A DNA stretch of 64,000 nucleotides from Isoetes taiwanensis (Eukaryota > Streptophyta > Lycopodiopsida > Isoetales > Isoetaceae). The translations under genes were made by a program, and so were the position numbers. This document shows, piece by piece, positions 11,801 to 21,901 of the stretch. The notes beneath the pieces are model-generated. The model made no database searches. It was not told where the DNA came from and saw only the letters and a list, made by a program, of their open reading frames with translations. Every line of letters begins with the position of its first letter. Within the stretch, counting starts at the first letter, position 1. The stretch covers positions 1,497,501-1,561,500 of the forward strand of contig JAJEKV010000091.1 of the NCBI GenBank assembly GCA_021234155.1. The letters are read 5' to 3'.

Positions 11801-12771
11801 TGAAGATTTATGTGCCGCATGCTCTGGGCCAGAATGATATGCCCTGACAATAAATTCTTCACTCCTTTTCCTGGATATAAGTCCAATGTTTTTAATGGTT
11901 AATGTCAGTTTAGATATTCATGACATGAAAATGCTTACTTTTCTCTCATAACGATGACAACCACTTTAAGTATGCTACCCCAAAATAAACGCTTTCAAAA
12001 GGCCTATAGAGCATTGATGCGGGCCCAGTCAACAGTGTATGCCCTGCAACCCATATCTGGAAAAGGAAATTCAAACCCTTTATTTAACAAACTTCCATAA
12101 ACAGGCTACTAACTTACTATCCTGGCAGAAAAATAAAATACAGTGCAAACATGCATGTGAAAATTGCAATTACCTGAAATCCAATCAGCTCTAGACTTCA
12201 AATTTGCATCAACCCGTACATTCTTCGCTCAACAGGTCATATCGTATGGGTAAGTGGCTGCCTATCGCTTTCAATCTCAGCTATTGCACAAACCATAGCC
12301 TGCATAAGTACATTATCCAGCATATTTTAGTCTACTGACAGAGACGCGTAGCATTCCATGCCAACATATGAATATCCTAAACAAATGTGTTCAGTAAGCT
12401 TCCTTACCACGTCTATCCGTTTCTTAAAATATTTGCTCGTAATAATTTCTGCAATAGCCTGTATGCATTGAGAACATTCATCATGAGATCATCATGCTGT
12501 TAACTTGCCCAGCTCAATGCAACTATACCAGAGAAAAATTTCATGCCAAACAAATTGGCATATATGTTGAACATCTTACTCTCATTTCAACTTGTGTAAT
12601 GTATGGCTGCCCGTCGGGATTCCTCGGCATATGAACCTTCTTACCCTGGCTTTCTCCTGCAGCAAGCCATTCTTTTTGCACATCAGGATGATTCCACATG
12701 GCTTCCATGTCATCCTTGTCAATCCAATCATCCCAAAACTTCATTCCAGGAGCCATACGTCGTAATCGCAT
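8805..12771 (-). CDS. Plant two-domain lysozyme-like / SLT-transglycosylase-like protein
   Basis: Twelve minus-strand exons read as one protein: 12771-12580, 12458-12408, 12299-12174, 12056-11939, 11870-11748, 11631-11552, about 10929-10869, 10478-10308, 9596-9552, 9316-9208, 9126-9014 and 8934-8805 (stop at 8805-8807). Nearly all are bounded by AG and GTAAG-like sites. Domain 1 carries 'KFWDDWIDKDDMEAMW', 'AIAEIITSKYFKKR', then 'CAIAEIESD' and 'GLMQI', the SLT-type catalytic Glu and Leu-Met-Gln signature, followed by 'LYRPFESVYFG' and 'SEEFIVRAYHSGP'. Domain 2 repeats the same order ('DMEEMWRNPDVKREWL', 'VAEIIVSRYFME', 'LSKPFVSMYFGAAY', 'QFVVQAYRVGPEAV'), but the matching helix reads 'CTIAKYLASD' without the Glu. 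A Ser/Pro-rich linker joins them. Exons at 12.2 and 12.0 kb need one-base corrections, so this is either a decaying gene or contains sequence errors. Family recall is from memory; substrate and location in the cell are unknown. Confidence 0.72.
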
Positions 12772-13521
12772 TCACCAGCTATGATGTAACATATGATTCA
12801 TCCTCCTCCTCAATAAGCAAATAGAAGTGGACAGCAAGGATTATGAAAGACATGCCCCCTTTCAAACTGAGATTTTCCTCTGCAAAATACTATATATTAA
12901 AGAAAGTAGCAATATAACAAAGATAGCTCAAAGGAAACTTGCAACCACTTTAAGAAAACCCATGTAGACAGAAGTTAGGTTCACGTATGCTAAATGAATG
13001 TTGCTTCTGCCAAGCTGATGTAGTGCAAAAGCAAATCATAAATGGAAATTGCTTCTAAGTAGATTCGTACATGATCCTACTAGGCACCATTACCCTGATT
13101 GCTTATCTATTCTATATGTGGTTTTACAGCATAGCAGGAATCATAAACTTGGCAAGATAATAATGTAAATAAGAAAATAAAATACTACTCAAGTCAGCTT
13201 AAGGGCACGGGGAAAAAACATCTAAGACATATACGAGATCCGTTAGCTGAAGATAGTCGTCCCATATTAGAGGAAAAACTCAATTTGTATACGGTGAAAG
13301 TCTAAGGTTATACCTGCTGATGGTTCGGCATCAATGTCAAGTTGGCAGCATCTTGAAGCTTAACATTACAAACTGTAATTTGACCTGCTTTAGAATATGC
13401 TAGAGAAAGCACGGGCCTCTAAAAAAAGTTGCCAAATGCCAACACGTGGAGATTTATCTACCTTGAGCGCTCCTTATTGACGTAGAATAATGCTTGTCAA
13501 TGCAGCCATATCAGTTGTCAT
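12772..13521 (-). CDS. Possible 5' exons of the SLT-like gene
   Basis: Upstream of the first firm exon, three exon-like pieces lie on the same strand. 13521-13462 encodes 'MTTDMAALTSIILRQ', then one in-frame stop and 'GALK', bounded by GGCAG and GTAGAT. 13384-13314 encodes 'VKLQDAANLTLMPNHQQ' in one frame, bounded by GCAG and GTATAA. An acidic stretch 'IEEEDESYVTS' near 12810 sits in another frame just before 'MAPGMKFWDDW'. Together they would supply the N-terminal region. Phases do not join cleanly, so the true start and any transit peptide are undetermined. Confidence 0.4.
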
Positions 13522-13524
13522 CTG

Positions 13525-14955
13525 CCAACCAGAAACATCAAGCCAACCTAATTACGTACTTTCTTTACCCTAGCGATCAGAACAAAAGGTGGTGAAACAA
13601 GCTTGCATTTTCTGCTGTGAATTGTCCGTCTGGGCACTGGGAGGCTTTAAAGCTCTAATATACAGCACAAAAATGAAAGACTAGAAAAGCATCCTACAAC
13701 CAGATAGCATGATCACTCAATGGTACATATGATCGACGGGATATTAGCATTGAAAGCCGGATCATGGAATAGGAAGGAAATTGGTGGTCAGGCAAGATGA
13801 TTCTTTGGCGACGTCTTGATGCCTGGCCGTCGGAATTTAGCATGCATCATCCCTGGAAGAAGATGAAGGAAGAAATAAAGCCAAAATAAATGGAAAAAAA
13901 GCGAAAAAAAGCACGGCCAACTTCAATTTGAAAAGGCCCATTTCATATAAATATCAACATCATAGAGATTGGCTCAATGGTGCATATTCGTGGTGCTCAT
14001 TTCTTCATTTTATTGAACAAGTAAAAGTTTCAACGACACAATTTTCATATAAAGACAATATAAGTTGGGCCATCGACTTCTCTTGGCGTGCATTTCTCTT
14101 TGGCCACGTGGCAGACACCGTTAACACGAAATGGAAATTGGGGCATCCATTTTGCCAGCATGTAAACAATCGATAATGTTTTAGGGTCAGGTTAGGTCAC
14201 GCCAATCTTTTCGCATCCATATGATTTCATGTCCGTAGCTCTTGGAATGAGATGCAAGGTGCAAAGCTCCTTGAAATTGTTTCAGAGTCTTCCAACTTCA
14301 AGAGTCTATTGTTAATACTATTGTCCTCCAATTGGCCTTATGAATTGTCCGAAGCATGGGAATAATGTGGCTTAGGCAAATAGGAAGTGTGATTTTACTT
14401 AGATGAAACTCAATTTCCAATTCAAGCTCATCAAATGTGCATAGCCCATAAGGCGCTAAATTAGTAAAATTTGATAATCGATTGGCTTCACTTTGGGGAG
14501 TTCAAGTCAACTTTTTCTTTGTTTGCTTTGACTCGATTGACCGTAATGGATTCAGATTGCATGCGACCTTCTTGAGCGAAAGGTGGTTCGGGATATTCAG
14601 AGGGGACTCTTCAGCACGGATGAAGTTCCCACTCACCACTGCACCCCGCGTCCAAAGCGCCAAGGCAATCTTTTCGCTCAAATTTACGCTCAAGGAAGCT
14701 TATAATGCATATATCCTTCACAAATTTATTGGTTCCTACCAATGATCAACTTTCATGGTCTGCTCGCCCTTAAATTGGTCTCCTCCCTTGCAAAAGAAGG
14801 GAAAAAGATTTATAGGCATTATAAATAAGGATGACATAAAAAAAATGCCCTTCCCCTTGGAAGGACAAAAATTCTGAGTAACCTTTAAAATAAGGGCAAA
14901 AGATTTGGAAAAGCCTTAAAATTCTATTAACGTCAATATTAAATATATACAAGGG
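13525..14955. other. Spacer upstream of the SLT-like gene
   Basis: This stretch should contain the promoter of the minus-strand gene. A minus-strand frame near 13847 starts 'MMHAKFRRPGIKTSP' and stops after 20 codons; it could be leader. No TATA box can be singled out. Paired ORFs on both strands at 14.48-14.75 kb mirror each other and carry no recognised domain. Confidence 0.35.
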
Positions 14956-14959
14956 GCCG

Positions 14960-15660
14960 GCGCCATTTGCACCTCTGGGGATTAAACGCAAGTGCGCAAT
15001 GTGTAGATGGTGCATCGATCCCTATGCATCAAGATATATAGGTGGCGAAAACTTTGACGTAATATACCTTGCTTGGTTTTTTGTTTGCTAGATTCTTCTT
15101 ATGAAGATCCCTATGAAGCTTAAAGTAAAACCATGGCTAATTATTTGATCAATCTCAAGCAAAACTCGCTCAAGTTCGGTGAAACATCTATCAAATTCGT
15201 GGTTGAATGTTTGATCAAACTGCAAGTCAACTTCCTGGTTAAGTTGTGGTCAAATTTGCAAGTAAGCTTTAATTAACTTGTTAGTTGAACCTTCGTCTAC
15301 CCATTTGGCTGAGCGCATAAGTGAAACCTCTAGTCAATTCTAGTTATATGCTTTGGCAACACCTTATGCACTTTCGGGGAATGAATTCAAGTGCGTCCGA
15401 TATGTAAAGGGAGCATCAGTCCTTGTGTATCAAGAGATATACGGGATGAAAATTTTGACTTGATATATCTCTTTTTTCTCCTTTTTTTTGGCCGATTTCC
15501 CAGTATGTGACAACGCACATGAAGCCCTAGTCAAACGACCACCCCCTTGACTAAACTCTCGCGTTCAAGTTGTGGTGAAAGTGGGTGTTTCAAACATCCG
15601 GGTCAAACTCAAAAGGTTAGCTTCTTGTTTCAAATTAAAAGGATTCTCATATGGCTATGT
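14960..15660 (+). repeat. Diverged 400-bp tandem duplication
   Basis: The segment around 14970-15070 (CACCTCTGGGGATTAAACGCAAGTGCG ... TATGCATCAAGATATAT ... AACTTTGACGTAATATA) recurs at about 15368-15470 (CACTTTCGGGGAATGAATTCAAGTGCG ... TGTATCAAGAGATATAC ... ATTTTGACTTGATATA). Following words (ATGAAGC ... GTCAA ... CTCAAGTT) also correspond, so the unit is roughly 400 bp. It is non-coding. Confidence 0.6.
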
Positions 15661-15669
15661 TGTTAGGTG

Positions 15670-16950
15670 AATTTCTTGTTGAGAAAATTTATTGCACATT
15701 TGTCCTTTGATTTTATTTTTTTTTCGACTCCAATTCTGATGCTTTATTCCAGTTCAGTGCATAGACTAGAATATAGGAACCTTGTCAAGTCATAAAGCAT
15801 GCATGAGTAAACTAAAATAATCAGCTTGTATAGATAGATTTTCTTTTAAGGCATAAATGCGATTGTAATGATACTGAAATAATTTTTGAAATTGAATTTT
15901 TAAGCATATGCTTCCACGTTTTAAAGTATGGGACAAAATTTGATGGTCTTTGTGGCCTGCCTGGCATGGAAGTTAACAATGTTCTAAATATGGCCATTAA
16001 ATACTTTAAATGCCCAATGATGCAACTGTCTTAGAGGGTGTTGGTCTACAAAAGACCTTAAGAAATGGTTTTATAGTGGTCAATATATGACCTTGGAAAA
16101 TGGTTAACAACAGGACATTGCTCTAAATTGCTTATTGTTTCTATATATCTTCAAGTGTTGGGCATCATTGGATTACTTTATGGACTCTATAGCATGTCTT
16201 AATATTGAATCATATAATGTGAACGAGCAATGCGAAATCTGAGATGTATGCTTTGCTAAATACATGGGAAGTTTTTAGCCTATTTTTGCCTATGGTGCAA
16301 TTATATTGCATAATATGCCTAATGTTTGTTTTGGCCTATGGTTCAAGCAAACCTAGGGCTAGAAAAAACATAAATAATGCAATGGTTAGAGGTGTTTGCT
16401 CGGCGATTTTTTAGGCTAAAGCGGCAGCCCAGATGGTTTGAGCACTATCATGGAAATAATATCGTGGAAAATTTGACCTTTGGCAAAAATAAATGTTATT
16501 TTTTTTTCGACATTAAGCCCTGTGAGATGGCATCCGGCCGCAAAGATGTTTGCTCGCGAGATGATCCCGTGGAAGCCCGAATCCACATCTCTGAAGATAA
16601 ATAAGGTTTTGAATCTGCCAGTTGATGTGGCCTGGGTTAATATGGCTTGTGATAATCGTTCACATGATTTAGTTAATGTGTTAAAAAATATGTCGGATTT
16701 CCCTGGTGTAGCCCGAAAACATCCCCGTAATAGAATTATATGTTTGGTTTTCAAGTTTCCACAATCAGAGGTCGAATTAGATTCAATATAAGGGAAAATA
16801 TCTCCCGGAAAATCCGAGGGAGAGATTTTCCCGTGCGTAATGCAACGGAACCCTCAAATTTCGCCGTAACAGAAAAAAATTGGATCCAAGCTTCAGCGAT
16901 GGTGGAGGTAGTAGATGACATGCCTGTACAAACACGGTTCCGGGCACACA
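15670..16950. other. Spacer with mirrored ORFs, function unknown
   Basis: The longest frames are 16416-16754 on the minus strand (112 codons) and 16480-16791 on the plus strand (103 codons). They overlap almost fully in opposite senses and neither shows a recognised motif, so at least one is a shadow. I treat the stretch as non-coding. Confidence 0.4.
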
Positions 16951-16954
16951 GTTT

Positions 16955-17040
16955 TTGCCTCTAGTTTTTGCACATAGCCCGAGCTCTAAGAAGGAATGAT
17001 TTGCCTCCAGTTTTTGCACACAGCCCGAGCTCTAAGAAGA
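16955..17040 (+). repeat. Tandem duplication, 46-bp unit
   Basis: TTGCCTCTAGTTTTTGCACA at 16955 recurs as TTGCCTCCAGTTTTTGCACA at 17001, both continuing into AGCCCGAGCTCTAAGAAG. Three substitutions were seen between copies. Confidence 0.8.
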
Positions 17041-17044
17041 TCCG

Positions 17045-18635
17045 ATAGTGGCAACCTGTCAACTGGGCCGCCTCAATATCCAAAAAAATCCTTGCTCTGC
17101 CCCATTCTTGCAAAAAAATCTGCCTGGATCATCAAATCCGGAGGTCGGAGTATATGCCTCGAGTTCGTGGATCTCTGAATATGGTTGAAAGCAGAGCTCT
17201 GTGCGAAATAGCTCGGCGGCAAAATAGCTCTGTGCGAAATATGTATCTACGGCGAATAGCTCATGGCGCGCTTCTCCCAGAACTCAGGAAGCCAATTTCG
17301 TGTGATAAACTAGATACAATAGAGGCGTAATTTGAGGGTCCCGTTCATTACTTGTGTAGAATTTACACATGGCAGAGAGGTCCGGGCAATTCTGCCTGTA
17401 GGCTGCTGTCTAGAGCGTTTTTCCAGTTAATGAGATATCCAACTAAAACTCTAGAATTGACCCTCTTGGTCTTCAAATCCGGCTCCTTTGCCTCGAAATC
17501 CAGTTGTGTTTGCCTTTGAATCAGGCAAATGCAACTATGTTTCTCTTTAAATAGAATTCAAGTTCCCATTTTGCCTGTGGATTAAAGATATGCAGGAGAA
17601 GGCTCTCGTAAAAGTCGAATCATGGGATTAGTCCACAAGCTTGATAAAATAATCACCTCGTTTCAAGCATTGTAGCACAGCAAGAGTTGGATTCACTATT
17701 TTGACACTATTATGTACATAGATTCGGACAAAAAAGATAAGGTTTTCATTTTTGAATTTCTGTCCCCTGTTTCGTGAAACCGTAGTTTTTTCAAATTTAC
17801 AGCTATGGAAATCTCTTCACGCAGCCCATTTTTTTAAGACATCTCTGTAGAGTACTTGATATTCCTCATGAGAAACATACACTACTGCTTATAATACTCT
17901 ACATATCGGGTTAAGGTTCAGAAGCGTTGTTCGGATGAACCATACTTCCAATTGGATACAAATGTAAATAGATATGACGGCCCATTATTGTTATCCATTA
18001 TTGTTGTCCTCCTCTGCAAGGATGTACCAAGGAAATTGGAAAATAGTTGAAGGTACCATAGGTATGGTGATGGGGAAACCACTAACACCTTATCTTACAA
18101 TATAAAGGTTGCAGAATTGGAAAAGTACCTAAAGAATAGGTACAGAATGTTCTAGGCCAAGGAGATATGCAGGGCGTATATAGGAACCCTAATATCCAGC
18201 CCACCGCCCGACTCCGTAGCTTCATCGGTTCGGAATTGCAACCTAGGGCAGAAGTCTCAATTGAGGTAAGTACTTCATCCACATTGGGCGTTGTTCCAGA
18301 GAACTCCACAATGTTTTGACTTTTTGCATTGAAAATTCGTTGCAACATTCAAATCCTTTGCCAATTGCGGATACTAATGCATGCGATGAGAAAAACTGGA
18401 AGATTTTAGCTCTGATTCTCGAATTTTTCCATCTTGGTTCTCAAATTTTAGGAGGAAATACCAACGCCAAGAAAATCTATGAACGGAACACTAGATTCGA
18501 GCTCATTTTCTTCAATTTGATCAACCGTAGAGCCAGAAAATGCCCACGATTCGGCCGATCTGCAAGCTCTAGAATAGTCAGAATTAAAAACAGAGTGATT
18601 TTCAGAACAAAAACTAGATTGATCCAGCGGGCTCC
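17045..18635. other. Spacer, nothing firm
   Basis: AT-rich with a few short frames on both strands. A minus-strand frame near 18348-18265 ('NAKSQNIVEFSGTTPNVDEV') reads smoothly but has no recognised domain or consistent splice partner. Confidence 0.35.
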
Positions 18636-18639
18636 ATAG

Positions 18640-18999
18640 TCACACACAGCTCCCCTTACCTTTTGGCGCATCAAATTGCACGGATTTAAGCTTCAAATCA
18701 GGGCCAAGAATAATCGACCTGCAGGGATTCTTAAGCCGTTCCGTTTCAACTATTACCGATTCAATAGCTACTCTCAAATCCGCCAAAACGGCGACACGAT
18801 CTTCTTTACGCACAAAAACAAAACCCAATTCAAAATCTGTATTTCGATAGATCAAATCCCTGATGTGGAAAATCAAAAGTTCATGCAAAAACGAACGGAA
18901 ATGAGAATGGATCGAAGAATACCTTGAAATTGTGCGCGGATTGGGTTGAGAGGATGAGTGGAGGCCTCGGATGAGGCGCGGAAGGAGGGAGAGATGCAA
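18640..18999 (-). CDS. Unassigned ORF or 5' exon
   Basis: A 119-codon minus-strand frame starts 'MHLSLLPRLIRGLHSSSQPN' and contains 'KEDRVAVLADLRVAIESVIV' followed by 'VQFDAPK' immediately before GGTAAGGGG, a good donor site. The N-terminus is basic and Ser-rich, as organelle targeting peptides can be, but the whole could equally be leader of an unseen gene. I do not recognise the protein and found no convincing downstream exon. Confidence 0.25.
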   Translation of the reverse strand: MHLSLLPRLIRGLHSSSQPNPRTISRYSSIHSHFRSFLHELLIFHIRDLIYRNTDFELGFVFVRKEDRVAVLADLRVAIESVIVETERLKNPCRSIILGPDLKLKSVQFDAPKGKGSCV

Positions 19000-19299
19000 A
19001 TTTGTATGGTTGGGGACGAACAGGTTACCGAAGCAGAGGCGGTTTCACGTGCACTCCACCGCCCATAGGAAACAAAGGTCACATCGGGGAAACCTCCCGA
19101 AAATAGTGATAATTCCAAAAATGTTTCAGGTTGGAACAATTTTTATATATAGTCGATAGCATTATTCTATATTTTTATTGTAAAAAGCAAGAAATTCCTA
19201 TATTAGAAAAAGCCAATTTCGAAAAGCAAAAAGAAGAGGGAGAAAAAAGGGGGGGAAAGAATTGGAAAGGCAATGAAACGAGCGATCATTTTTGGCAAT

Positions 19300-20077
19300 G
19301 GGCGGCGGGTAAAAAAAGAAAGAAACCGAATGTTGTAACACGCTCTATTTTCTTCAAGCGGCATGCATCTTCACCATTGCCCGCTAAATTTGATGAGATG
19401 CTTGAGATTGAGCACATGAGAGTTGTGGAAGTTTTGCAATTGATGTATTATGTTGCAACTAGAGACCAACCATTGGAAGCATATCCTTCTTTATGCAAGC
19501 TTCATAGATTCCCAAAAGCACCTGACATGCCCTTTTAGTAATGAATATTCAACTGCAAGAAGTTCTTGGTGGCTACTTAAAATGGTTTATTTTCAGAAAC
19601 TTATAAGCGAGGTATGTGATAGTCCATATTTCTCTTTGTTGATTGATGAGTCTGATTTATGCGTTAACAAGTTTATATGATTGTGTATGTCACATATCTC
19701 ATTGATAAAGGCAATGGACTACTTATGACTAGTTTTCTTGGCTTGATTGAGGTTGTAGATTGTGATGTGCTTCACTTATATGCTACATTGTGTGATTTCA
19801 TGAATGATATTGGTCTTGAGAAACATAAAATGATAGGCATAGCAACTGATGGTGCTTCTGTGATGGTTGGAGTGCATACTGGTGTTGCCACTAGTTCAAG
19901 GGTGAAATATCGCACATAGAGAAGCTTTAGTTGTCAAAGATGCTTTAAAGTGTTTCAAGATATGTATTGTTGTGGAGAAACTTACACGCAAGGTGAAAAA
20001 GTGGGTTGGAAAATCCCACATCAGACATTCTGTTGTAAAATCTCTTGCACTGGCATTTAATTTGAAGCCATTGGAGG
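19300..20077 (+). pseudogene. hAT-type transposase, 5' part
   Basis: Three frames joined by frameshifts read as the N-terminal and central parts of a plant hAT-family transposase relative: 'PYFSLLIDESDLCVNKFI', 'VYVTYLIDKGNGLL' and 'KMIGIATDGASVMVGVHTGV', the last being the hallmark central block of this family. It continues as 'VKDALKCFKICIVVEKLTRK' and 'SLALAFNLKPLEVL', then is cut off by the LTR element at about 20078. The rest resumes at 31370. Frameshifts near 19540 and 19680 and a stop near 19920 make it non-functional as read. No BED zinc finger is visible upstream, and the element's terminal repeats were not found. Confidence 0.75.
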
Positions 20078-21676
20078 TGTTATGACCAGACGTTCAAAGC
20101 ACGAGATACGGTCCCGGGACGTATTTATATTTGTCTCGTCACGCGTACCACGCCACTCCAACCGACGTGTGTATGAGAGCGTGTAGCCGGTGAGTAGCCC
20201 TAGGGGCAACTTGCTAGGTATGTGCATTTCTTATTAATGTGCACATGCACATTTATTAAGGTGCACACATTTCCATGTGGGCACATTTAGGTGCACACAT
20301 TTCCATGTAGGCACATTTGGCCACCTAGCCATTAAAGGCAAGTGGGCCCATTTCCAATTATCCCACATACCTAAAGGGATAATTGGAAACCCTAAGCCCC
20401 AACCCTTGCCTATTTAAGTAGGAGAACCCTAACTTGCCCATTTTCGTTCCTAGGGTTTTAGAGCCTGTTTTGGCTGCTCTAGGAGTCAAAACCGCCTCCC
20501 CGGAACTCCGATGAGAGAATGGCACCATTAGTTTCCCTTGATTCGGCAGTTCGATGGGATGGTCCAACTCAGTCGTCGAGGAGCAACTCATGGATCGGGG
20601 TATGTAGTCGATTTAATGGTCTAAACCGTTTCCAGGTCATTGTATCGATGGGTTTAGCCTATTAAATCCTTTTAGACTATCTAGATCTCTAGATGAGTAG
20701 ATACTAGGACTCTAACTAAAGAACCTAACTCTATGATATAGATTAGATCTATGTTCTTTAGTTCTTACGTACGTGATGTATATGGATGATGTATCTCTGT
20801 GAACTCCTTGTATTGGGAAGGGGGTAGAGACTTCAAGCTTGGTAGTAGATGCTCCTAGATTAGCCTCTCTAGCACACCATAGATTCGGCCTGTGTACAAG
20901 AACCACACACGGGTTGTGGGTGAAGGGGCCAGACTGGCTAAGAAGGAGGTTCATGTCCCGACTCTTGAACGATCCCTCCGGTGTGTGTAAGGCCTACCAG
21001 GATCATTGTGACTAGGCCTAATGGCTTACCAACGAAGTGCGGGTAAGGCATGGGCTCGTGCACGTGAAGTGGTGTACACTTTCCATGGGGGTTCGGTCGA
21101 ATACAGGCAAAGGGCCCTCTAGTCACCTTGAGTCAGCATGTAGATCTCTTGAGAGGGGTGATCCTACCTGCCCCATCGAACTGGGATGATGACCCTGGGG
21201 GTAGCCCTTTGGCTATGCATCCCGCGGGCTCTGGCGGGGTCCCAACACTTTTCAGCCTACTCGCAAAGTGTGCGGGGAGGGCGGATGGAGTGGACAACCC
21301 TATGCCATGTTCTTATGCTGCCCAAATCCATTGCCATGAATTGCATGCGCAATGAACTGCGGAGACCCAAGCAGTCCCGGTCATCCCTTTGAGTCGAGCC
21401 TTGGGTAGGATTCCCTATGTGATGTGCTGATCTTTTGTCTATGCAGATATGTGGAGGACCATCCCGTGATGGTCATATGATGTTGATGTCGACATGTATG
21501 TTTTACGCTAAGCCTAGGTAGGCCGAGGGAGGCGGGGTAAAGGACCCCTTCATTCTTCCCGGAACTCTTCAAGGTTGCAAAGTGATATTGGAGGGCCCTA
21601 TATTAGCATGGAGCTGGTATGGGGATGAACTCTGTTTGTATACGGTGAGTGCACCGTATATGAGTAGGGGCGTCCA
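20078..21676 (+). repeat. Left LTR of LARD-like element
   Basis: Matches 29756-31369 throughout. It begins near TGTTATGACC / AGACGTTC (right copy TGTGACGTTC) and ends GGGGCGTCCA (right copy GGGGACGTCA). The outer bases TGACGT and ACGTCA are mutually inverted, as LTR ends should be. A TATTTAAG promoter-like box lies at about 20408. An internal 30-base duplication (GGTGCACACATTTCCATGTG) lies at about 20260-20320. Sequence between copies is identical over the roughly 230-base CG-free part and differs mainly by indels at CG sites. Confidence 0.85.
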
Positions 21677-21680
21677 CGGT

Positions 21681-21691
21681 TGGTATCGAGC
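21681..21691 (+). promoter_or_regulatory. Primer-binding site, initiator Met-tRNA type
   Basis: TGGTATCGAGC lies four bases after the left LTR and matches the common plant Met-tRNA primer site TGGTATCAGAGC except for a missing A. Position and sequence together make the call firm. Confidence 0.8.
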
Positions 21692-21901
21692 AATGTTCTT
21701 GGAGACCAAGAGCAAAGCAAGCGCCATGCTCGAGTAGTACTAACTTGATAGGATCCTCGAACCTCGGAAAGTGGGAAATTTTTTTCTCATTGTTGTAGTT
21801 TATGCTAAGCTAGTAACAGTTAAGTGGATTAGAATTTAATATTAGCACAGTTAGGTGAATTGGAACTTAATAAAACTAAAAAGAAGGAGCCAGGTAAGGT
21901 G

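Noticed and set aside
14502-14745. Coding gene on either strand at 14.5-14.7 kb
   Set aside because: Frames of 63 and 87 codons mirror each other and show no domain, no splice context and no partner exons.
16416-16791. Two opposing ORFs of over 100 codons
   Set aside because: They overlap on opposite strands, and neither has a motif or splice support. One must be a shadow and the other is within chance length for this much sequence.
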